A stretch of DNA of 64,000 bases from Roseateles noduli (GCA_002205125.1 NIOE01000011.1:62001-126000), one strand, 5' to 3'; counted from the stretch's first letter, positions 30,847 through 40,896 are shown. The notes: generated from the sequence alone by a model not told the origin. Made by a program: numbers and translations.

Positions 30847-31548
30847 ATGGACACATCGCCCCACGCCCGATCGCTGATGAATGCCGAGCGGCGCTTCGCG
30901 GACAGGCGCGATGCGGGGCGTCAACTGGCAGCTCGTCTGTCTGCCTACGCCCATCGCGACGACGTCACGGTGCTGGCGCTGCCGCGCGGCGGTGTGCCTG
31001 TCGGGGCGGAGATCGCGCGGATCCTCGACGCGCCGCTGGACATCCTGGTCGTGCGCAAGCTGGGCCTGCCCGGACAGCCGGAATACGCCATGGGCGCCAT
31101 TGCATCGGGCGATGTGCGGGTGCTCAACACGCAGGTGCTGCAGCAGCTGGCGATCAGCTACTCGGCGGTCGATCTGGTGACCCGCGCGGAAACGCGCGAA
31201 CTGCACCGCCGGGAGAAGCTCTATCGCGGCGACCGGCCAATGCCGGTGCTCGAAGGCCGGCAGGTGATCCTCGTGGACGACGGCATGGCGACCGGCGCGT
31301 CGATGCGCGCCGGCGCGCAGGCGCTGCGCGAGATGCGGCCGGCCCGGATCGTCGTGGCGGTGCCCGTGTCGGCGCCGGAGACCTGCCACCTGATCTCGCA
31401 GGATGCGGACGAGGTCATCTGCGCGCGCACGCCAGAGCGCTTCCGGTCGGTGGGCCAGTGGTACGAGCGGTTCGAGCAGACGACGGATGAGGAGGTGCGG
31501 CGCCTCTTGGTCGCCGCACCCGATTTGTCGACGACGGAAAGGGCCTAG
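30847..31548 (+). CDS. Phosphoribosyltransferase-domain protein
   Basis: A 233-residue type I phosphoribosyltransferase fold. It has the PRPP-binding loop VILVDDGMATGASM, the flexible-loop region and VLALPRGGVPVGAEIA, which is standard for the stand-alone family often annotated only as phosphoribosyltransferase. The base substrate is unknown. The start is uncertain: ATG 30847 or internal ATG 30877 (MNAERRFADR), which begins at the conserved region. It is divergent from ku. Its TAG forms a CTAG palindrome that also serves as the stop of the convergent gene at 31545. Confidence 0.8.
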   Translation: MDTSPHARSLMNAERRFADRRDAGRQLAARLSAYAHRDDVTVLALPRGGVPVGAEIARILDAPLDILVVRKLGLPGQPEYAMGAIASGDVRVLNTQVLQQLAISYSAVDLVTRAETRELHRREKLYRGDRPMPVLEGRQVILVDDGMATGASMRAGAQALREMRPARIVVAVPVSAPETCHLISQDADEVICARTPERFRSVGQWYERFEQTTDEEVRRLLVAAPDLSTTERA

Positions 31549-31826
31549 GTTTCGACAGCTTCAGCCTGTCGATCACGGCTCGGCGATTCACCTTTCCCCA
31601 AGGGCTGGATGAATGGGTGCGCATCCAGGAAGGCCAGGAATTCGTCGTCATCTCGAAGCCGAGGGCGATTCGGACACGCCTGAAGCGCCATGTCTTCCTT
31701 GCGCGAATGCCAGATCGCATAGACGCGACCGGGCTGGAAGCGATGAAACGACTCATAGCTCAGGCCATGCACGAGATGTCCATATCGGCGAAAGAGTTCG
31801 AGCGCAATCCGTCGTGACGACCCCAT
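31545..31826 (-). CDS. Hypothetical 93-residue protein
   Basis: An unrecognised small soluble protein (RRIALELFRRYGHLVHGLSY at the N-terminus, DDEFLAFLDAHPFIQPLGKG later). The start at 31826 is well supported by AGGAG seven bases upstream. It follows the 31848 gene by 21 bases on the same strand, so the pair is probably an operon. The two-gene layout resembles a toxin-antitoxin module in size and spacing, but neither protein matches a family I know. Confidence 0.55.
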   Translation of the reverse strand: MGSSRRIALELFRRYGHLVHGLSYESFHRFQPGRVYAIWHSRKEDMALQACPNRPRLRDDDEFLAFLDAHPFIQPLGKGESPSRDRQAEAVET

Positions 31827-31847
31827 GGAACAACTCCTGGGCAAGTG

Positions 31848-32444
31848 TCATCGTGCGGCCCTCCGGTGCTGCAGTTCGTCGTTGACGGCCCCCAGCACCG
31901 CCCCCAGCCGAAACTCAGGCGATTGCATGAAGAGCCAACTCGCCTCGCGATCCGGCATCAGGTCGTACAAGCGATGGCCCAACAGCACCTCCAGCGGCGT
32001 TGCCCAGACGAGCATGCGCGTAGGCACGCGAAAGAAGGTCGCGATATCCCGCGCGTCCAACCATGCATCGCCGGCGTCGACTGCCTCGAAGAATCGGTTC
32101 AGGATTGCGCTCAGCGGCAGCCCGGCCACGCCGGGCAATGCCTGGAACAGACCGAACAGCGGGTAGGACTGGGATTCCGCCACGAAGCTGATGACTTGCC
32201 GCGCAGCTTCAAGCGCAGTGACGACCTCCGGATCGACCTTCAGCAGCGTGGCCAGTTGTTCCTTCGAGCCGTAGGTCGTGGCAAGGAGAAACAAGTTCCG
32301 ATCGACCTCTGGAGCGGGCTCGGTTGGAAGAGCAAGCGCGGCATTGGCGGGTGGCGTCGTCAGCCACGGGCGTGACCTGCCCTGTGCAGGTTCGGGACGT
32401 TCCATCACATCATCGCCGCGCCTCGTTGCCGAGGACACGTCCAT
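31848..32444 (-). CDS. Hypothetical ~198-residue protein, partner of the downstream small gene
   Basis: A soluble, mostly helical protein. Visible segments include LATTYGSKEQLATLLKVDPE, AARQVISFVAESQSYPLFG and VPTRMLVWATPLEVLLGHRL. The C-terminal TPLEVLLG stretch is faintly like the end of Xre/MbcA-type antitoxins, but a helix-turn-helix could not be shown. The start is uncertain between GTG 32462, ATG 32444 and ATG 32405. It is the upstream gene of the pair with 31545-31826. Confidence 0.5.
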   Translation of the reverse strand: MDVSSATRRGDDVMERPEPAQGRSRPWLTTPPANAALALPTEPAPEVDRNLFLLATTYGSKEQLATLLKVDPEVVTALEAARQVISFVAESQSYPLFGLFQALPGVAGLPLSAILNRFFEAVDAGDAWLDARDIATFFRVPTRMLVWATPLEVLLGHRLYDLMPDREASWLFMQSPEFRLGAVLGAVNDELQHRRAAR

Positions 32445-32612
32445 CAACACAGAAGTCCCCACTGTGCCGATGTGTCATCGATCACGCGATAGCCGAAATC
32501 TCTACGAACCTATCCGCAACCTAGATGAACACGGAGGGGCGATGACTCGAACTTGTGGTCGCTGGTTCATGAGGGCCGCTCGACGGCTCCATTCGCGCAG
32601 GCCGCAATGAGC

Positions 32613-32637
32613 AACGGGCACCTTGCGGGTGCCCGTT
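32613..32637. terminator. Perfect 10-bp hairpin after zipA
   Basis: AACGGGCACC (32613-32622) pairs with GGTGCCCGTT (32628-32637), 25 bases downstream of the zipA stop on the minus strand. The minus-strand exit is TGCTCATTG, only mildly T-rich. It probably ends the smc-zipA transcript. The rest of the gap 32463-32661 shows no gene. Confidence 0.6.
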
Positions 32638-32661
32638 GTCGTTCGGAAACGCGATCGGCGT

Positions 32662-33795
32662 TCAGCTGAACAAGCGCCTCGCCACCGCGCTGCCCGCCGC
32701 CAGATCGCGCGCGGCCAGCGACTTGTAGAGCTCCGACAGCTCCTGACCGATCGACTGGAACGCATGCAGGTTCAGGATCTGGTTGCGGTCGTCGCAGAGG
32801 TCGGCCTCGAAGTCGCGCGCCAGGTTGCGCGCCGATTCCTGCCAGGTCGCGAACGGCTCCAGGGCCTCCGGCGTCTGCAGCACGTCCAGCGACAGCGTCA
32901 GCTCCCGCAGCGACGAGGCCTGCGGATCCTCCGCCAGCGCCGCCTGCGCGTCGAAGTTCAGCGTCAGCAGCGGCGGCGCGCCGTCCTCGCCCGCCGGCAT
33001 CACCAGCCGGCCGGGAATCGATCCCGGCACGAAGCCGTGCCGCAACGCGCCCTGCTGCACGAAGCCCAGCGTCCAGGCCGCGCCGCGCGCCCGCAGCACG
33101 ATCGCCAGCTGCGCGTCGTGACCGGCGGCGAACTGGTCGAGCTCGCGCGCCCGGCCGACGACGTCCAGCATGTCGGGGAACTCCGGCATCGCACCGATGC
33201 CGTCCGCGAAGCCCTGGATCTTCTGCACGAACTCGGAGTACTCGATCTCGTTGAGCGCCCCGCTCCGGTTGGCCATCTGCAGGCCCGCCTGGAACTCGCC
33301 GTAGCGCTGGCCCGGGTGCGGCAGCTCCCATTCGCCGCTGTCCGCGTTCAGGCCTTCGATGTGGAAGGGCTTGGTGCCCGCGCGCCGGCTGCCCGGCAGA
33401 TGCGACAGCGCCATCTCGCCGCTCACCGGCGACTCCGGCGTCATCGTCGCGATCGCATCGATCAGCGCGTCGATGCGCGTCGAGGCCTTGCGCACGCGCG
33501 CCATCGCCGGCACGCGCTCATCCAGCGTGCGCAGGTCCATCGCACGCGAATCCAGCGCCTCGCCGTCGGCGCCGCCGTCCAGCGTGACCGGCGATTCGCC
33601 CTTGGCGGCGCCACCCGCGCCGCCACCGCCTGCGCTCCCCAGGCTGGGCTCCTGGCGGTCGCCCGCCGGCACGATCGGCTCGGCGCGCCGCGGGCCCGCC
33701 TTGCGCGCGCTCCACCAGCCCTGCGCCAGCAGCCCCACCAGCACCACGCCGCCCAGCGCGGCCAACAGCGTCGTCAGGTTCCAGTCCGTCGTCAT
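32662..33795 (-). CDS. zipA: Cell division protein ZipA-like
   Basis: A 377-residue inner-membrane protein. An N-terminal anchor (TTLLAALGGVVLVGLLAQGW) is followed by a Gly/Pro-rich linker to ~140. The C-terminal domain resembles the ZipA FtsZ-binding domain, including IEYSEFVQKIQGFADGIGA, FVQQGALRHGFVPGSI and LDVLQTPEALEPFATW. It should tether FtsZ to the membrane. The usual position directly after smc supports the call. It begins 58 bases after the smc stop. Confidence 0.85.
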   Translation of the reverse strand: MTTDWNLTTLLAALGGVVLVGLLAQGWWSARKAGPRRAEPIVPAGDRQEPSLGSAGGGGAGGAAKGESPVTLDGGADGEALDSRAMDLRTLDERVPAMARVRKASTRIDALIDAIATMTPESPVSGEMALSHLPGSRRAGTKPFHIEGLNADSGEWELPHPGQRYGEFQAGLQMANRSGALNEIEYSEFVQKIQGFADGIGAMPEFPDMLDVVGRARELDQFAAGHDAQLAIVLRARGAAWTLGFVQQGALRHGFVPGSIPGRLVMPAGEDGAPPLLTLNFDAQAALAEDPQASSLRELTLSLDVLQTPEALEPFATWQESARNLARDFEADLCDDRNQILNLHAFQSIGQELSELYKSLAARDLAAGSAVARRLFS

Positions 33796-33853
33796 CGCGT
33801 CTTTGCTCCTGCGGTTCCGCGCCGATCACGCGTCGCGGCCACCGTCGTCATTC

Positions 33854-36800
33854 TCATTGCTCGGCCATCGCCAGCGCGGATTCCATGTCCACCGCCACGA
33901 TGCGCGACACGCCCTGCTCCTGCATCGTCACGCCGATCAGCTGCTTGGCCATCTCCATCGCGATCTTGTTGTGCGAGATGAAGAGGAACTGCGTGATCTT
34001 GCTCATCTCCGACACCAGCCGCGCATAGCGCTCGGTGTTGGCGTCGTCCAGCGGCGCGTCCACCTCGTCCAGCAGGCAGAACGGCGCCGGGTTCAGCTGG
34101 AAGATCGCGAACACCAGCGCGATCGCCGTCAGCGCCTTCTCGCCGCCCGAGAGCAGGTGGATGGTCGAGTTCTTCTTGCCCGGCGGCTGCGCCATCACCT
34201 GCACGCCGGCGTCCAGGATCTCGTCGCCGGTCATGACCAGCTTGGCCTGGCCGCCGCCGAACAGGCTGGGGAACATGCGTCCGAAGTGCTCGTTGACCTG
34301 GGTGAAGGTCGAGCCCAGCAGGTCGCGCGTCTCCAGGTCGATCTTGTGGATCGCATCCTCCAGCGTCGTGATCGCGCTGGTGAGGTCGGCCATCTGCGAG
34401 TCCAGGAAGGTCTTGCGCTCACGCGCCGCACCCAGCTCGTCGAGCGCCGCGAGGTTGACCGCGCCCAGCGCCGCGATGTCGCGGTTGATGCGATCGATCT
34501 CGCCCTGCAGGCCGTAGAGCTTGACGCCGCCGTCCTCGACGCTCTTCGCGAGCGCCTCCAGGTCGACGTTCTGCGCCACCAGCTGTTCCATGAACTGCTG
34601 GCCGCCCAGCGCCGCCGCCTGCTCGTCGAGCTGCAGCCTGGTGATGCGCTCGCGCAGCGGTTCGAGCGCGCGCTCGATCGTCATGCGCTGCTCCTCGCTG
34701 CGCTTGAGGCGCAGGCTGAGGTCGTCATAGTTGGCGCGCACGACGGCCAGCGCCTGCTCGCGCTCCATCTTCAGCGCCAGCGCGTCCTGCAGGCCGGCCT
34801 GCGCGGCGGCGTCGTCGAGTTCGGCACGCTCCTGCGCCATGCTCTGCACCGTCTGCTCGTTGACCTGCACCTGCTGGCGCGAGGTCTCGATGCCGCGCTG
34901 CAATTCGCCGCGCTTGGCCGCCAGCGCCCGGGCGCTGAAGACCGCTTCCTGCGCGCGACGCTCCAGCACGCGCTGATGCTCGCGGGCCTCCGTCAGCTTG
35001 CGCTCGGCGTTGATCACCGCCTCGTCGAGTTCCGCGTGCTTCTCCTGCGTCGTCGCGAGCTGCTGGTCCAGTTCCTCGAAGCGCGCCTCGCCTTCCATGC
35101 GGCGCTCCATCAGCGCCTCGGTCTGGGCGTCGATCTCGCCGAGCTCGTCGTCCAGCTGCGTACGGCGCGCGACGGCGGCTTCGGTCTGCTGCGCCAGGCG
35201 CAGCAGTTCGACCTGCAGCTGATGCGCGCGGGCCTGCGTCTCGGAGGCCTCGCGGCGCACCACGGCCAGACGCTGCGACGCGTCGGTGTAGGCGGCTTCG
35301 GCGCGCACGGCCTGCGCGCGCGACTCGTCGGCGATCAGGGTCTGCGCGCGCTGCTCGCGTTCGAGGTTCTCGATCTCCTGCGCGCGCGCCAGCAGACCGG
35401 CGGTCTCGCTGTCCGGCGCGTAGAAGCTCACCGCGAACTGGCTCACCGCGTGGCCCTCGCGGGTCATGATCAGCTCGCCGTGGCTCAGCTTGGGGCGCTG
35501 CGCCAGCGCGTCGCCGATGGACTCCGCCGTGTAGATGCCTTCCAGCCAATCGTTCAGCAACGCCTTCAGGCCGTTGGACTCGAGCTTCAGCAGGTCGCTC
35601 AGCGGCGACAGCGCGCGATGCGTGTTGACGATCTCGCCGCTGGGCAGCGAATAGAACGCGAGCCGCGCCGGCGGCGGATCGGAGGCGAAGGCCTGCACCG
35701 TCTCCAGCCGGCCCACCGAGAGCGCGCCCATGCGCTCGCGCATCGCGGCTTCGAGCGCGTTCTCCCAGCCCGGCGTGATGTGCAGCTGCGTCCACAGGCC
35801 CTTGATGTCCTGCAGGCCGTGCTTGGCCAGCCAGGGCTTGAGCTTGCCTTCGGTCTGCACCTTCTCCTGCAGCGCGCGCAGCGCGGTCAGGCGGGCGACG
35901 ATGTCCGTCAGCTTCGCGGCCTGCTGCTGCGATTCGCGCTGCGCATGCTGGCGCGCCTCGTCGGCGGCGGGGGCGGCCTCGGCCCACTCGCCCAGGCGGG
36001 CGTCGGCGACGGCCTGCTGCTCGTCGGCGGCGACCGACAGGCGTTTCACCTCGTCGAGCTTGTCGTGCTGCGGCGCGGCCAGTCCCTGGCGCTCCTGGCC
36101 GAGGCGCTCGCGACGGCCGCGCAGGCCCTTGAGCTGCTCGTCGACGCTGCGGCTCTCCGCGGCCAGCACCTGGATCTGCTGCTGGACCTGCGTCACCTGC
36201 GTGCGTTGCTCGTTCGCGCGGCCCTGCGCGGCGCGCACCTGGTCCTCGACCTCGGGCAGCTTCATCGCCTGCTCCTCGGCCTGGGCGGCGAGGATCTCGC
36301 TCTGCTCCTCGGCCTCGGCGATCTGCGTGGCGACGTCCTCCAGCTCCGCCTGCGCCTGCTCGGCGCGGTCCTGCCACTGCTGGTTCTGCGCCTGCAGCTC
36401 GACCAGGCGCTGCTCCAGCCGCTGGCGGCCTTCGACCACGTAGCGGATACGCTCCTCCAGCCGGCTGACCTCCATCTGCGCCTCGGCCATGCGGCCCTGC
36501 GCGGCGTGCAGTTCGTCGCCGACGCCGTAGTGGGCCTGGCGGATGGTCTCCAGCTCGGCTTCGAGGTGGCGCAGTTCGGCCATCCGGGCTTCGAGCGCGT
36601 TGACCGCCTCCGAGTGCTCGGTCTTGACCCGCGTGGCCTCGCCGGCCGCGTCGCGATGCTTCAGGAACCACAGCTGATGCAGCTTCAGCGTGCCCTGCTC
36701 CTGCAGGTTGCGATAGTTCGCGGCGACCTCGGCCTGGCGTTCCAGTTTCTCGAGGTTGTTGTTGAGCTCGCGGAGGATGTCCTCGACGCGGGTCAGGTTC

Positions 36801-37366
36801 TCGCGCGTGTCGCGCAGGCGCAGTTCGGTCTCGCGTCTGCGTTCCTTGTACTTGGAGACGCCGGCGGCCTCCTCGAGGAACATGCGCAGTTCCTCGGGCT
36901 TGGACTCGATGATCCGGCTGATCGTGCCCTGGCCGATGATGGCGTAGGCGCGCGGGCCCAGGCCGGTGCCCAGGAACACGTCCTGCACGTCGCGGCGGCG
37001 CACCGGCTGGTTGTTGATGAAGTAGCTGCTGGTGCCGTCGCGGGTCAGGACGCGCTTGACGGCGATCTCGGTGAACTGGTTCCACTGGCCGCCGGCGCGG
37101 GCGCTGGCGTTGTCGAACACCAGTTCCACGCTGGAGCGGCTGGCCGGCTTGCGGTTGCCCGAGCCGTTGAAGATCACGTCCTGCATGGACTCGCCGCGCA
37201 GTTCGCTGGCCTTGCTTTCGCCCAGCACCCAGCGCACCGCGTCCATGATGTTGGACTTGCCGCAGCCGTTGGGGCCGACCACGCCGACCAGCTGCCCGGG
37301 CAGCTGGAAGGTCGTCGGATCGGCAAAGGACTTGAAGCCCGAGAGCTTGATCGAGTTCAGTCGCAT
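33854..37366 (-). CDS. smc: Chromosome segregation protein SMC
   Basis: A 1170-residue condensin ATPase. The N-terminal head has Walker A GPNGCGKSN near residue 32 and VRWVLGES. Two very long coiled coils (~170-500 and ~680-1010) flank a hinge domain (~520-660, PWLAKHGLQDIKGLWTQLHI). The C-terminal head has the signature LSGGEKALTA and Walker B FCLLDEVDAPLDD. Length is normal. ATG 37366 has no clear ribosome binding site but matches the family N-terminus MRLNSIKLSGFKSF. It is followed by zipA and divergent from queF. Confidence 0.96.
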   Translation of the reverse strand: MRLNSIKLSGFKSFADPTTFQLPGQLVGVVGPNGCGKSNIMDAVRWVLGESKASELRGESMQDVIFNGSGNRKPASRSSVELVFDNASARAGGQWNQFTEIAVKRVLTRDGTSSYFINNQPVRRRDVQDVFLGTGLGPRAYAIIGQGTISRIIESKPEELRMFLEEAAGVSKYKERRRETELRLRDTRENLTRVEDILRELNNNLEKLERQAEVAANYRNLQEQGTLKLHQLWFLKHRDAAGEATRVKTEHSEAVNALEARMAELRHLEAELETIRQAHYGVGDELHAAQGRMAEAQMEVSRLEERIRYVVEGRQRLEQRLVELQAQNQQWQDRAEQAQAELEDVATQIAEAEEQSEILAAQAEEQAMKLPEVEDQVRAAQGRANEQRTQVTQVQQQIQVLAAESRSVDEQLKGLRGRRERLGQERQGLAAPQHDKLDEVKRLSVAADEQQAVADARLGEWAEAAPAADEARQHAQRESQQQAAKLTDIVARLTALRALQEKVQTEGKLKPWLAKHGLQDIKGLWTQLHITPGWENALEAAMRERMGALSVGRLETVQAFASDPPPARLAFYSLPSGEIVNTHRALSPLSDLLKLESNGLKALLNDWLEGIYTAESIGDALAQRPKLSHGELIMTREGHAVSQFAVSFYAPDSETAGLLARAQEIENLEREQRAQTLIADESRAQAVRAEAAYTDASQRLAVVRREASETQARAHQLQVELLRLAQQTEAAVARRTQLDDELGEIDAQTEALMERRMEGEARFEELDQQLATTQEKHAELDEAVINAERKLTEAREHQRVLERRAQEAVFSARALAAKRGELQRGIETSRQQVQVNEQTVQSMAQERAELDDAAAQAGLQDALALKMEREQALAVVRANYDDLSLRLKRSEEQRMTIERALEPLRERITRLQLDEQAAALGGQQFMEQLVAQNVDLEALAKSVEDGGVKLYGLQGEIDRINRDIAALGAVNLAALDELGAARERKTFLDSQMADLTSAITTLEDAIHKIDLETRDLLGSTFTQVNEHFGRMFPSLFGGGQAKLVMTGDEILDAGVQVMAQPPGKKNSTIHLLSGGEKALTAIALVFAIFQLNPAPFCLLDEVDAPLDDANTERYARLVSEMSKITQFLFISHNKIAMEMAKQLIGVTMQEQGVSRIVAVDMESALAMAEQ

Positions 37367-37546
37367 CGGGTGGGATCACCGGCTGTCGCAGCCCTCACGT
37401 GATCTAAGCCTTTGATTTGATTGTGGAAACGCCCCTTGACGGGGCGCTCGATTCGCGGCGGATGATACCATCGCGCCCTTCGCATTCCGGCCGCCGCCGC
37501 CCTCTGAAGCAGCGACCCGGCCGCCACCCGCATTCATCCCCCGCCC

Positions 37547-38131
37547 ATGGCCAAGAACACCCCCGTCAAGCCCGCCTCGACCGCGTCCGCCGCGTCCGCC
37601 ACCAAGGCACCCAAGGCACCCAAGGCTTCGAAGCTGAAGATGGTCGCCCCGATCAAGGCTGCCAAGGCCGACACGGCCGTCCCGCCCAAGATGCGCGACA
37701 TGCCGCCCAACCCGCCCAGCCGTCCGAGCAAGGAGATCCACGTCTTCCCCAACCCGGCGCCGGAACGCGACTACGTCATCCAGTTCCAGATCCCCGAGTT
37801 CACCTGCCACTGCCCGCTGACCGGCCAGCCGGACTTCGCGCACTTCACGATCGACATGATCGCGGACCAGTACTGCGTCGAGCTCAAGAGCCTGAAGATG
37901 TATTTCTGGAGCTACCGCGACGAGGGCGCGTTCCACGAGAAGGTGACCAACACCATCCTCGAGGACATCGTGAAGGTCACCAACCCGCGCTTCATCCGCA
38001 TTACCGCGAAGTGGTACGTGCGCGGCGGCATCTACACGAACGTCGTGACCGAGCACCGCAAGAAGGGCTGGAAGCCGCTGCCCGCGGTGGACCTGCCCGC
38101 GCACGGCTTCGAGACCGGCCTGCTGCGCTGA
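37547..38131 (+). CDS. queF: NADPH-dependent 7-cyano-7-deazaguanine reductase QueF
   Basis: A 194-residue enzyme that reduces preQ0 to preQ1 in queuosine synthesis, of the short (type I) class. The catalytic Cys is in [15 protein letters not shown] and the QueF motif is [19 protein letters not shown]. The conserved Glu/His and Asp residues follow in [13 protein letters not shown]. The first ~65 residues are a Lys/Ala/Pro-rich extension ([13 protein letters not shown]), longer than usual and probably disordered. No ribosome binding site is obvious before ATG 37547. I see no preQ1 riboswitch upstream. Confidence 0.93.
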   Translation: MAKNTPVKPASTASAASATKAPKAPKASKLKMVAPIKAAKADTAVPPKMRDMPPNPPSRPSKEIHVFPNPAPERDYVIQFQIPEFTCHCPLTGQPDFAHFTIDMIADQYCVELKSLKMYFWSYRDEGAFHEKVTNTILEDIVKVTNPRFIRITAKWYVRGGIYTNVVTEHRKKGWKPLPAVDLPAHGFETGLLR

Positions 38132-38147
38132 GCGGCACGCGTCACGG

Positions 38148-38573
38148 ATGGCCCTGGCCTACGACACGGACACGCAGTTCGTCGCGGTCGCGCTCAAGCG
38201 CAGCCGGATCGACGGCTACGGCGTCTTCGCGGCCGAGGCCATCCCCGCCGGCACGCGGCTCGGGCTGCTGACCGGCGAATCGATCACCGTCGCCGAGGCG
38301 CGGCGCCGCGCGCAGGAGAGCCAGCGGCTGATGCTGGTGGAGCTGTCGCCGGCGCGGGCGATCGACGCGAGCCGCTCGCAGGACGCGATGCGGTTCACCA
38401 ACCACAGCTGCTCGCCGAACGCCCGCATCCAGGTCGAGGACGGCGAGATCAGCTTCTTCGCGCTGCGCGACCTCGAACCCGGCGACGAAATCACCGTCGA
38501 CTACGGCCTTACGCACCACGAGGGGCGCCTGGCCTGCCGATGCGGCGCGCCGGGGTGTCGAGGCTCGCTCTGA
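38148..38573 (+). CDS. SET-domain protein (putative lysine methyltransferase)
   Basis: A 141-residue protein that is almost only a SET domain. Motifs are RIDGYGVFAAEAIPAGTRLG at the start, RFTNHSCSPNARI (the NHSC SAM/knot motif), GDEITVDYG, and a post-SET cluster CRCGAPGCRG. Length is at the minimum for a working SET enzyme. Bacterial members may methylate ribosomal or other proteins; the target is unknown. It follows queF by 16 bases, so it is probably in the same transcript. Confidence 0.85.
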   Translation: MALAYDTDTQFVAVALKRSRIDGYGVFAAEAIPAGTRLGLLTGESITVAEARRRAQESQRLMLVELSPARAIDASRSQDAMRFTNHSCSPNARIQVEDGEISFFALRDLEPGDEITVDYGLTHHEGRLACRCGAPGCRGSL

Positions 38574-38637
38574 GCGACAAGCCTCCGTTGTCGACGTAAG
38601 TACCGGGGCGGCGGCCGGTCCCCCTATGATTCCGCGC

Positions 38638-39900
38638 ATGAGCTCCACCCCTGCTTCGCAGCCGGTCCAACCGCCGGCCAATCCGCCGGTGAATCCTCGC
38701 CTGGCGCTGCTGAACCCCTACCCGTTCGAGCGGCTGAGCGCCCTGACCAAGGGCATCGTTCCCAACCCCGAATTCCGGCCGATCTCGCTGGGCATCGGCG
38801 AGCCGAAGCACCCGGCGCCGAAACTGGTCGAAGACGCGCTGATGGCCAACCTCAAGGGGCTGTCGGGCTATCCCGCCACCGCGGGTCAACTGCCGCTGCG
38901 CGAGTCCATCGCCGGCTGGCTGCAGCGGCGCTATGCGCTGGCCCTCGACCCCGCCACGCAGATCCTGCCGGTCAACGGTTCGCGGGAGGCGCTGTTCGCC
39001 CTCGCGCAGGTCGTGATCGATCCGTCCCGCCCCGGCGCGACCGTCGTCTGCCCCAATCCGTTCTATCAGATCTATGAAGGCGCCGCGCTGCTCGCCGGCG
39101 CGACGCCCGCCTTCGCCAACTCCGACCCGGCGCGCAACTTCGCCCCGGACTGGTCGCAGATCGACGAGGCCACCTGGTCGCGCACGCAACTGCTGTACGT
39201 CTGCTCGCCAGGCAACCCGACCGGCGCAGTCATGCCGCTGTCCGAATGGCAGACGCTGTTCGAGCTCAGCGACCGCCACGGCTTCGTGATCGCCTCGGAC
39301 GAGTGCTACTCCGAGATCTACTTCCGCGACGGCCCCGACGCTGCGCCGCTGTCGGGCCTGCAGGCCGCCGTGCAGCTCGGCCGTCCGGATTTCCGCAACC
39401 TGATCGCGTTCACCAGCCTGTCCAAGCGCTCCAACGTGCCGGGCATGCGCTCGGGCTTCGTCGCCGGCGACGCCGCGTGGATCAAGCGCTTCCTGCTGTA
39501 CCGGACCTACCACGGCTCGGCGATGAACCCCATGATCCAGGCCGCCAGCATCGCCGCCTGGGACGACGAGGAGCACGTCGTCGCCAACCGCGCGCAGTAC
39601 CGCGCCAAGTTCGCCGCCGTCACGCCGCTGCTGGCCGAGGTCCTGGACGTCGCCCTGCCCGACGCGGGTTTCTACCTGTGGGCCGCCGTGCCAGACGGTA
39701 ACGATATTGGCTTCGCCCAGGGGCTGCTCGCTCAATACAATGTCGGCGTCCTGCCCGGCAGCCTGCTGGCCCGCGACGCCCATGGGATCAACCCCGGCGC
39801 CGGCCGCATCCGCCTGGCACTGGTGGCCGAACAGGCCGAATGCCTGGAAGCCGCCCACCGCATCGTCTCCTTCGTGAAGCAACTCAAGACGTCCGCCTGA
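38638..39900 (+). CDS. dapC: Succinyldiaminopimelate transaminase DapC
   Basis: A 420-residue PLP-dependent fold-I aminotransferase. The start matches the DapC pattern ([15 protein letters not shown]). [11 protein letters not shown] and [10 protein letters not shown] contact the cofactor, and the PLP Lys is in [16 protein letters not shown]. It converts N-succinyl-2-amino-6-ketopimelate to N-succinyl-LL-diaminopimelate in lysine and cell-wall synthesis. Neighbouring dapD and dapE support DapC over a general aspartate aminotransferase. The first ~25 residues are Pro-rich. Confidence 0.92.
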   Translation: MSSTPASQPVQPPANPPVNPRLALLNPYPFERLSALTKGIVPNPEFRPISLGIGEPKHPAPKLVEDALMANLKGLSGYPATAGQLPLRESIAGWLQRRYALALDPATQILPVNGSREALFALAQVVIDPSRPGATVVCPNPFYQIYEGAALLAGATPAFANSDPARNFAPDWSQIDEATWSRTQLLYVCSPGNPTGAVMPLSEWQTLFELSDRHGFVIASDECYSEIYFRDGPDAAPLSGLQAAVQLGRPDFRNLIAFTSLSKRSNVPGMRSGFVAGDAAWIKRFLLYRTYHGSAMNPMIQAASIAAWDDEEHVVANRAQYRAKFAAVTPLLAEVLDVALPDAGFYLWAAVPDGNDIGFAQGLLAQYNVGVLPGSLLARDAHGINPGAGRIRLALVAEQAECLEAAHRIVSFVKQLKTSA

Positions 39901-40003
39901 TCCGGCCCCGCCGGTCCGCCCCACCGTCCGACCCACGATCTGCTTCACGCATCCATCCGCATTCGCCCCGCATCCACCCTCTTTCCCCGAACCCCTCCGC
40001 ACC

Positions 40004-40822
40004 ATGACGCAAGACCTGCAATCCATCATCGACCTCGCCTGGGAAGGCCGCGCCAACCTGACCTCCGCCAACAGCCCCGAAGTGCGTGCGGCGGTGGACG
40101 AGGTCATCGCCGGCCTGGACGCCGGCACGCTGCGCGTGGCCGAACGCAAGGCCGTCGGTGAATGGACCGTGCACCAGTGGGTCAAGAAGGCCGTGCTGCT
40201 GTCCTTCCGCCTGAACGACAACCGCCAGATGGGCGCCGGCGACATGACCTTCTTCGACAAGGTCCCGACCAAGTTCGGCGGCCAGTCCGATGAACAGCTG
40301 CGCGCCGCCGGCGTGCGCGTCGTGCCCCCGGCCGTCGCCCGTCGCGGCAGCTTCATGGCGAAGAACGTCGTGCTGATGCCGTCCTACGTGAACATCGGCG
40401 CCTACGTCGACGAAGGCACCATGGTCGACACCTGGGCCACCGTCGGCTCCTGCGCGCAGATCGGCAGGAACGTCCACCTGTCCGGCGGCGTCGGCATCGG
40501 CGGCGTGCTGGAACCGCTGCAGGCCAACCCGACCATCATCGAGGACAACTGCTTCATCGGCGCCCGCTCGGAGATCGTCGAGGGCGTGATCGTCGAGGAG
40601 AACTCGGTCATCTCGATGGGCGTCTACATCGGCCAGAGCACCCCGATCTACGACCGCGAGACCGACACCGTCTCGTACGGCCGCGTCCCGGCCGGCTCGG
40701 TCGTCATCAGCGGCAGCCTGCCCAAGAACGACAAGTACAGCCTGTACGCCGCCATCATCGTCAAGAAGGTCGACGCCGGTACCCGCGCCAAGACCAGCAT
40801 CAACGAACTGCTGCGCGCATAA
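40004..40822 (+). CDS. dapD: Tetrahydrodipicolinate N-succinyltransferase DapD
   Basis: A 272-residue acyltransferase with a left-handed beta-helix of hexapeptide repeats ([40 protein letters not shown]). It transfers succinyl from succinyl-CoA to tetrahydrodipicolinate, just before DapC in the pathway. Length and N-terminal helical domain are standard. It follows dapC by 103 bases in which nothing else is visible. Confidence 0.95.
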   Translation: MTQDLQSIIDLAWEGRANLTSANSPEVRAAVDEVIAGLDAGTLRVAERKAVGEWTVHQWVKKAVLLSFRLNDNRQMGAGDMTFFDKVPTKFGGQSDEQLRAAGVRVVPPAVARRGSFMAKNVVLMPSYVNIGAYVDEGTMVDTWATVGSCAQIGRNVHLSGGVGIGGVLEPLQANPTIIEDNCFIGARSEIVEGVIVEENSVISMGVYIGQSTPIYDRETDTVSYGRVPAGSVVISGSLPKNDKYSLYAAIIVKKVDAGTRAKTSINELLRA

Positions 40823-40852
40823 ACAGGCCCACCCCCTACCGGCTGACGCCGG

Positions 40853-40896
40853 CCCCCTCAGGAGGGGGCGAGCCCATGTGTCCGGCAAAGCCGGAC
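40853..40896. terminator. Paired hairpins between dapD and pilU
   Basis: CCCCCT-CAGG-AGGGGG (40853-40868) and GTCCGGC-AAA-GCCGGAC (40880-40896) form two adjacent stems downstream of dapD. This type of double palindrome is common between Burkholderiales genes. It may terminate or attenuate transcription into pilU. Confidence 0.55.

Noticed and set aside
32520-32600. Possible tRNA (GGTTCAT-like stretch)
   Set aside because: No acceptor stem, T-loop GGTTCRANTCC or anticodon arm could be folded.
37417-37546. preQ1 riboswitch upstream of queF
   Set aside because: No H-type pseudoknot with an A-rich tail could be recognised; the only clear elements are a TTGACG-like hexamer and GC stems.
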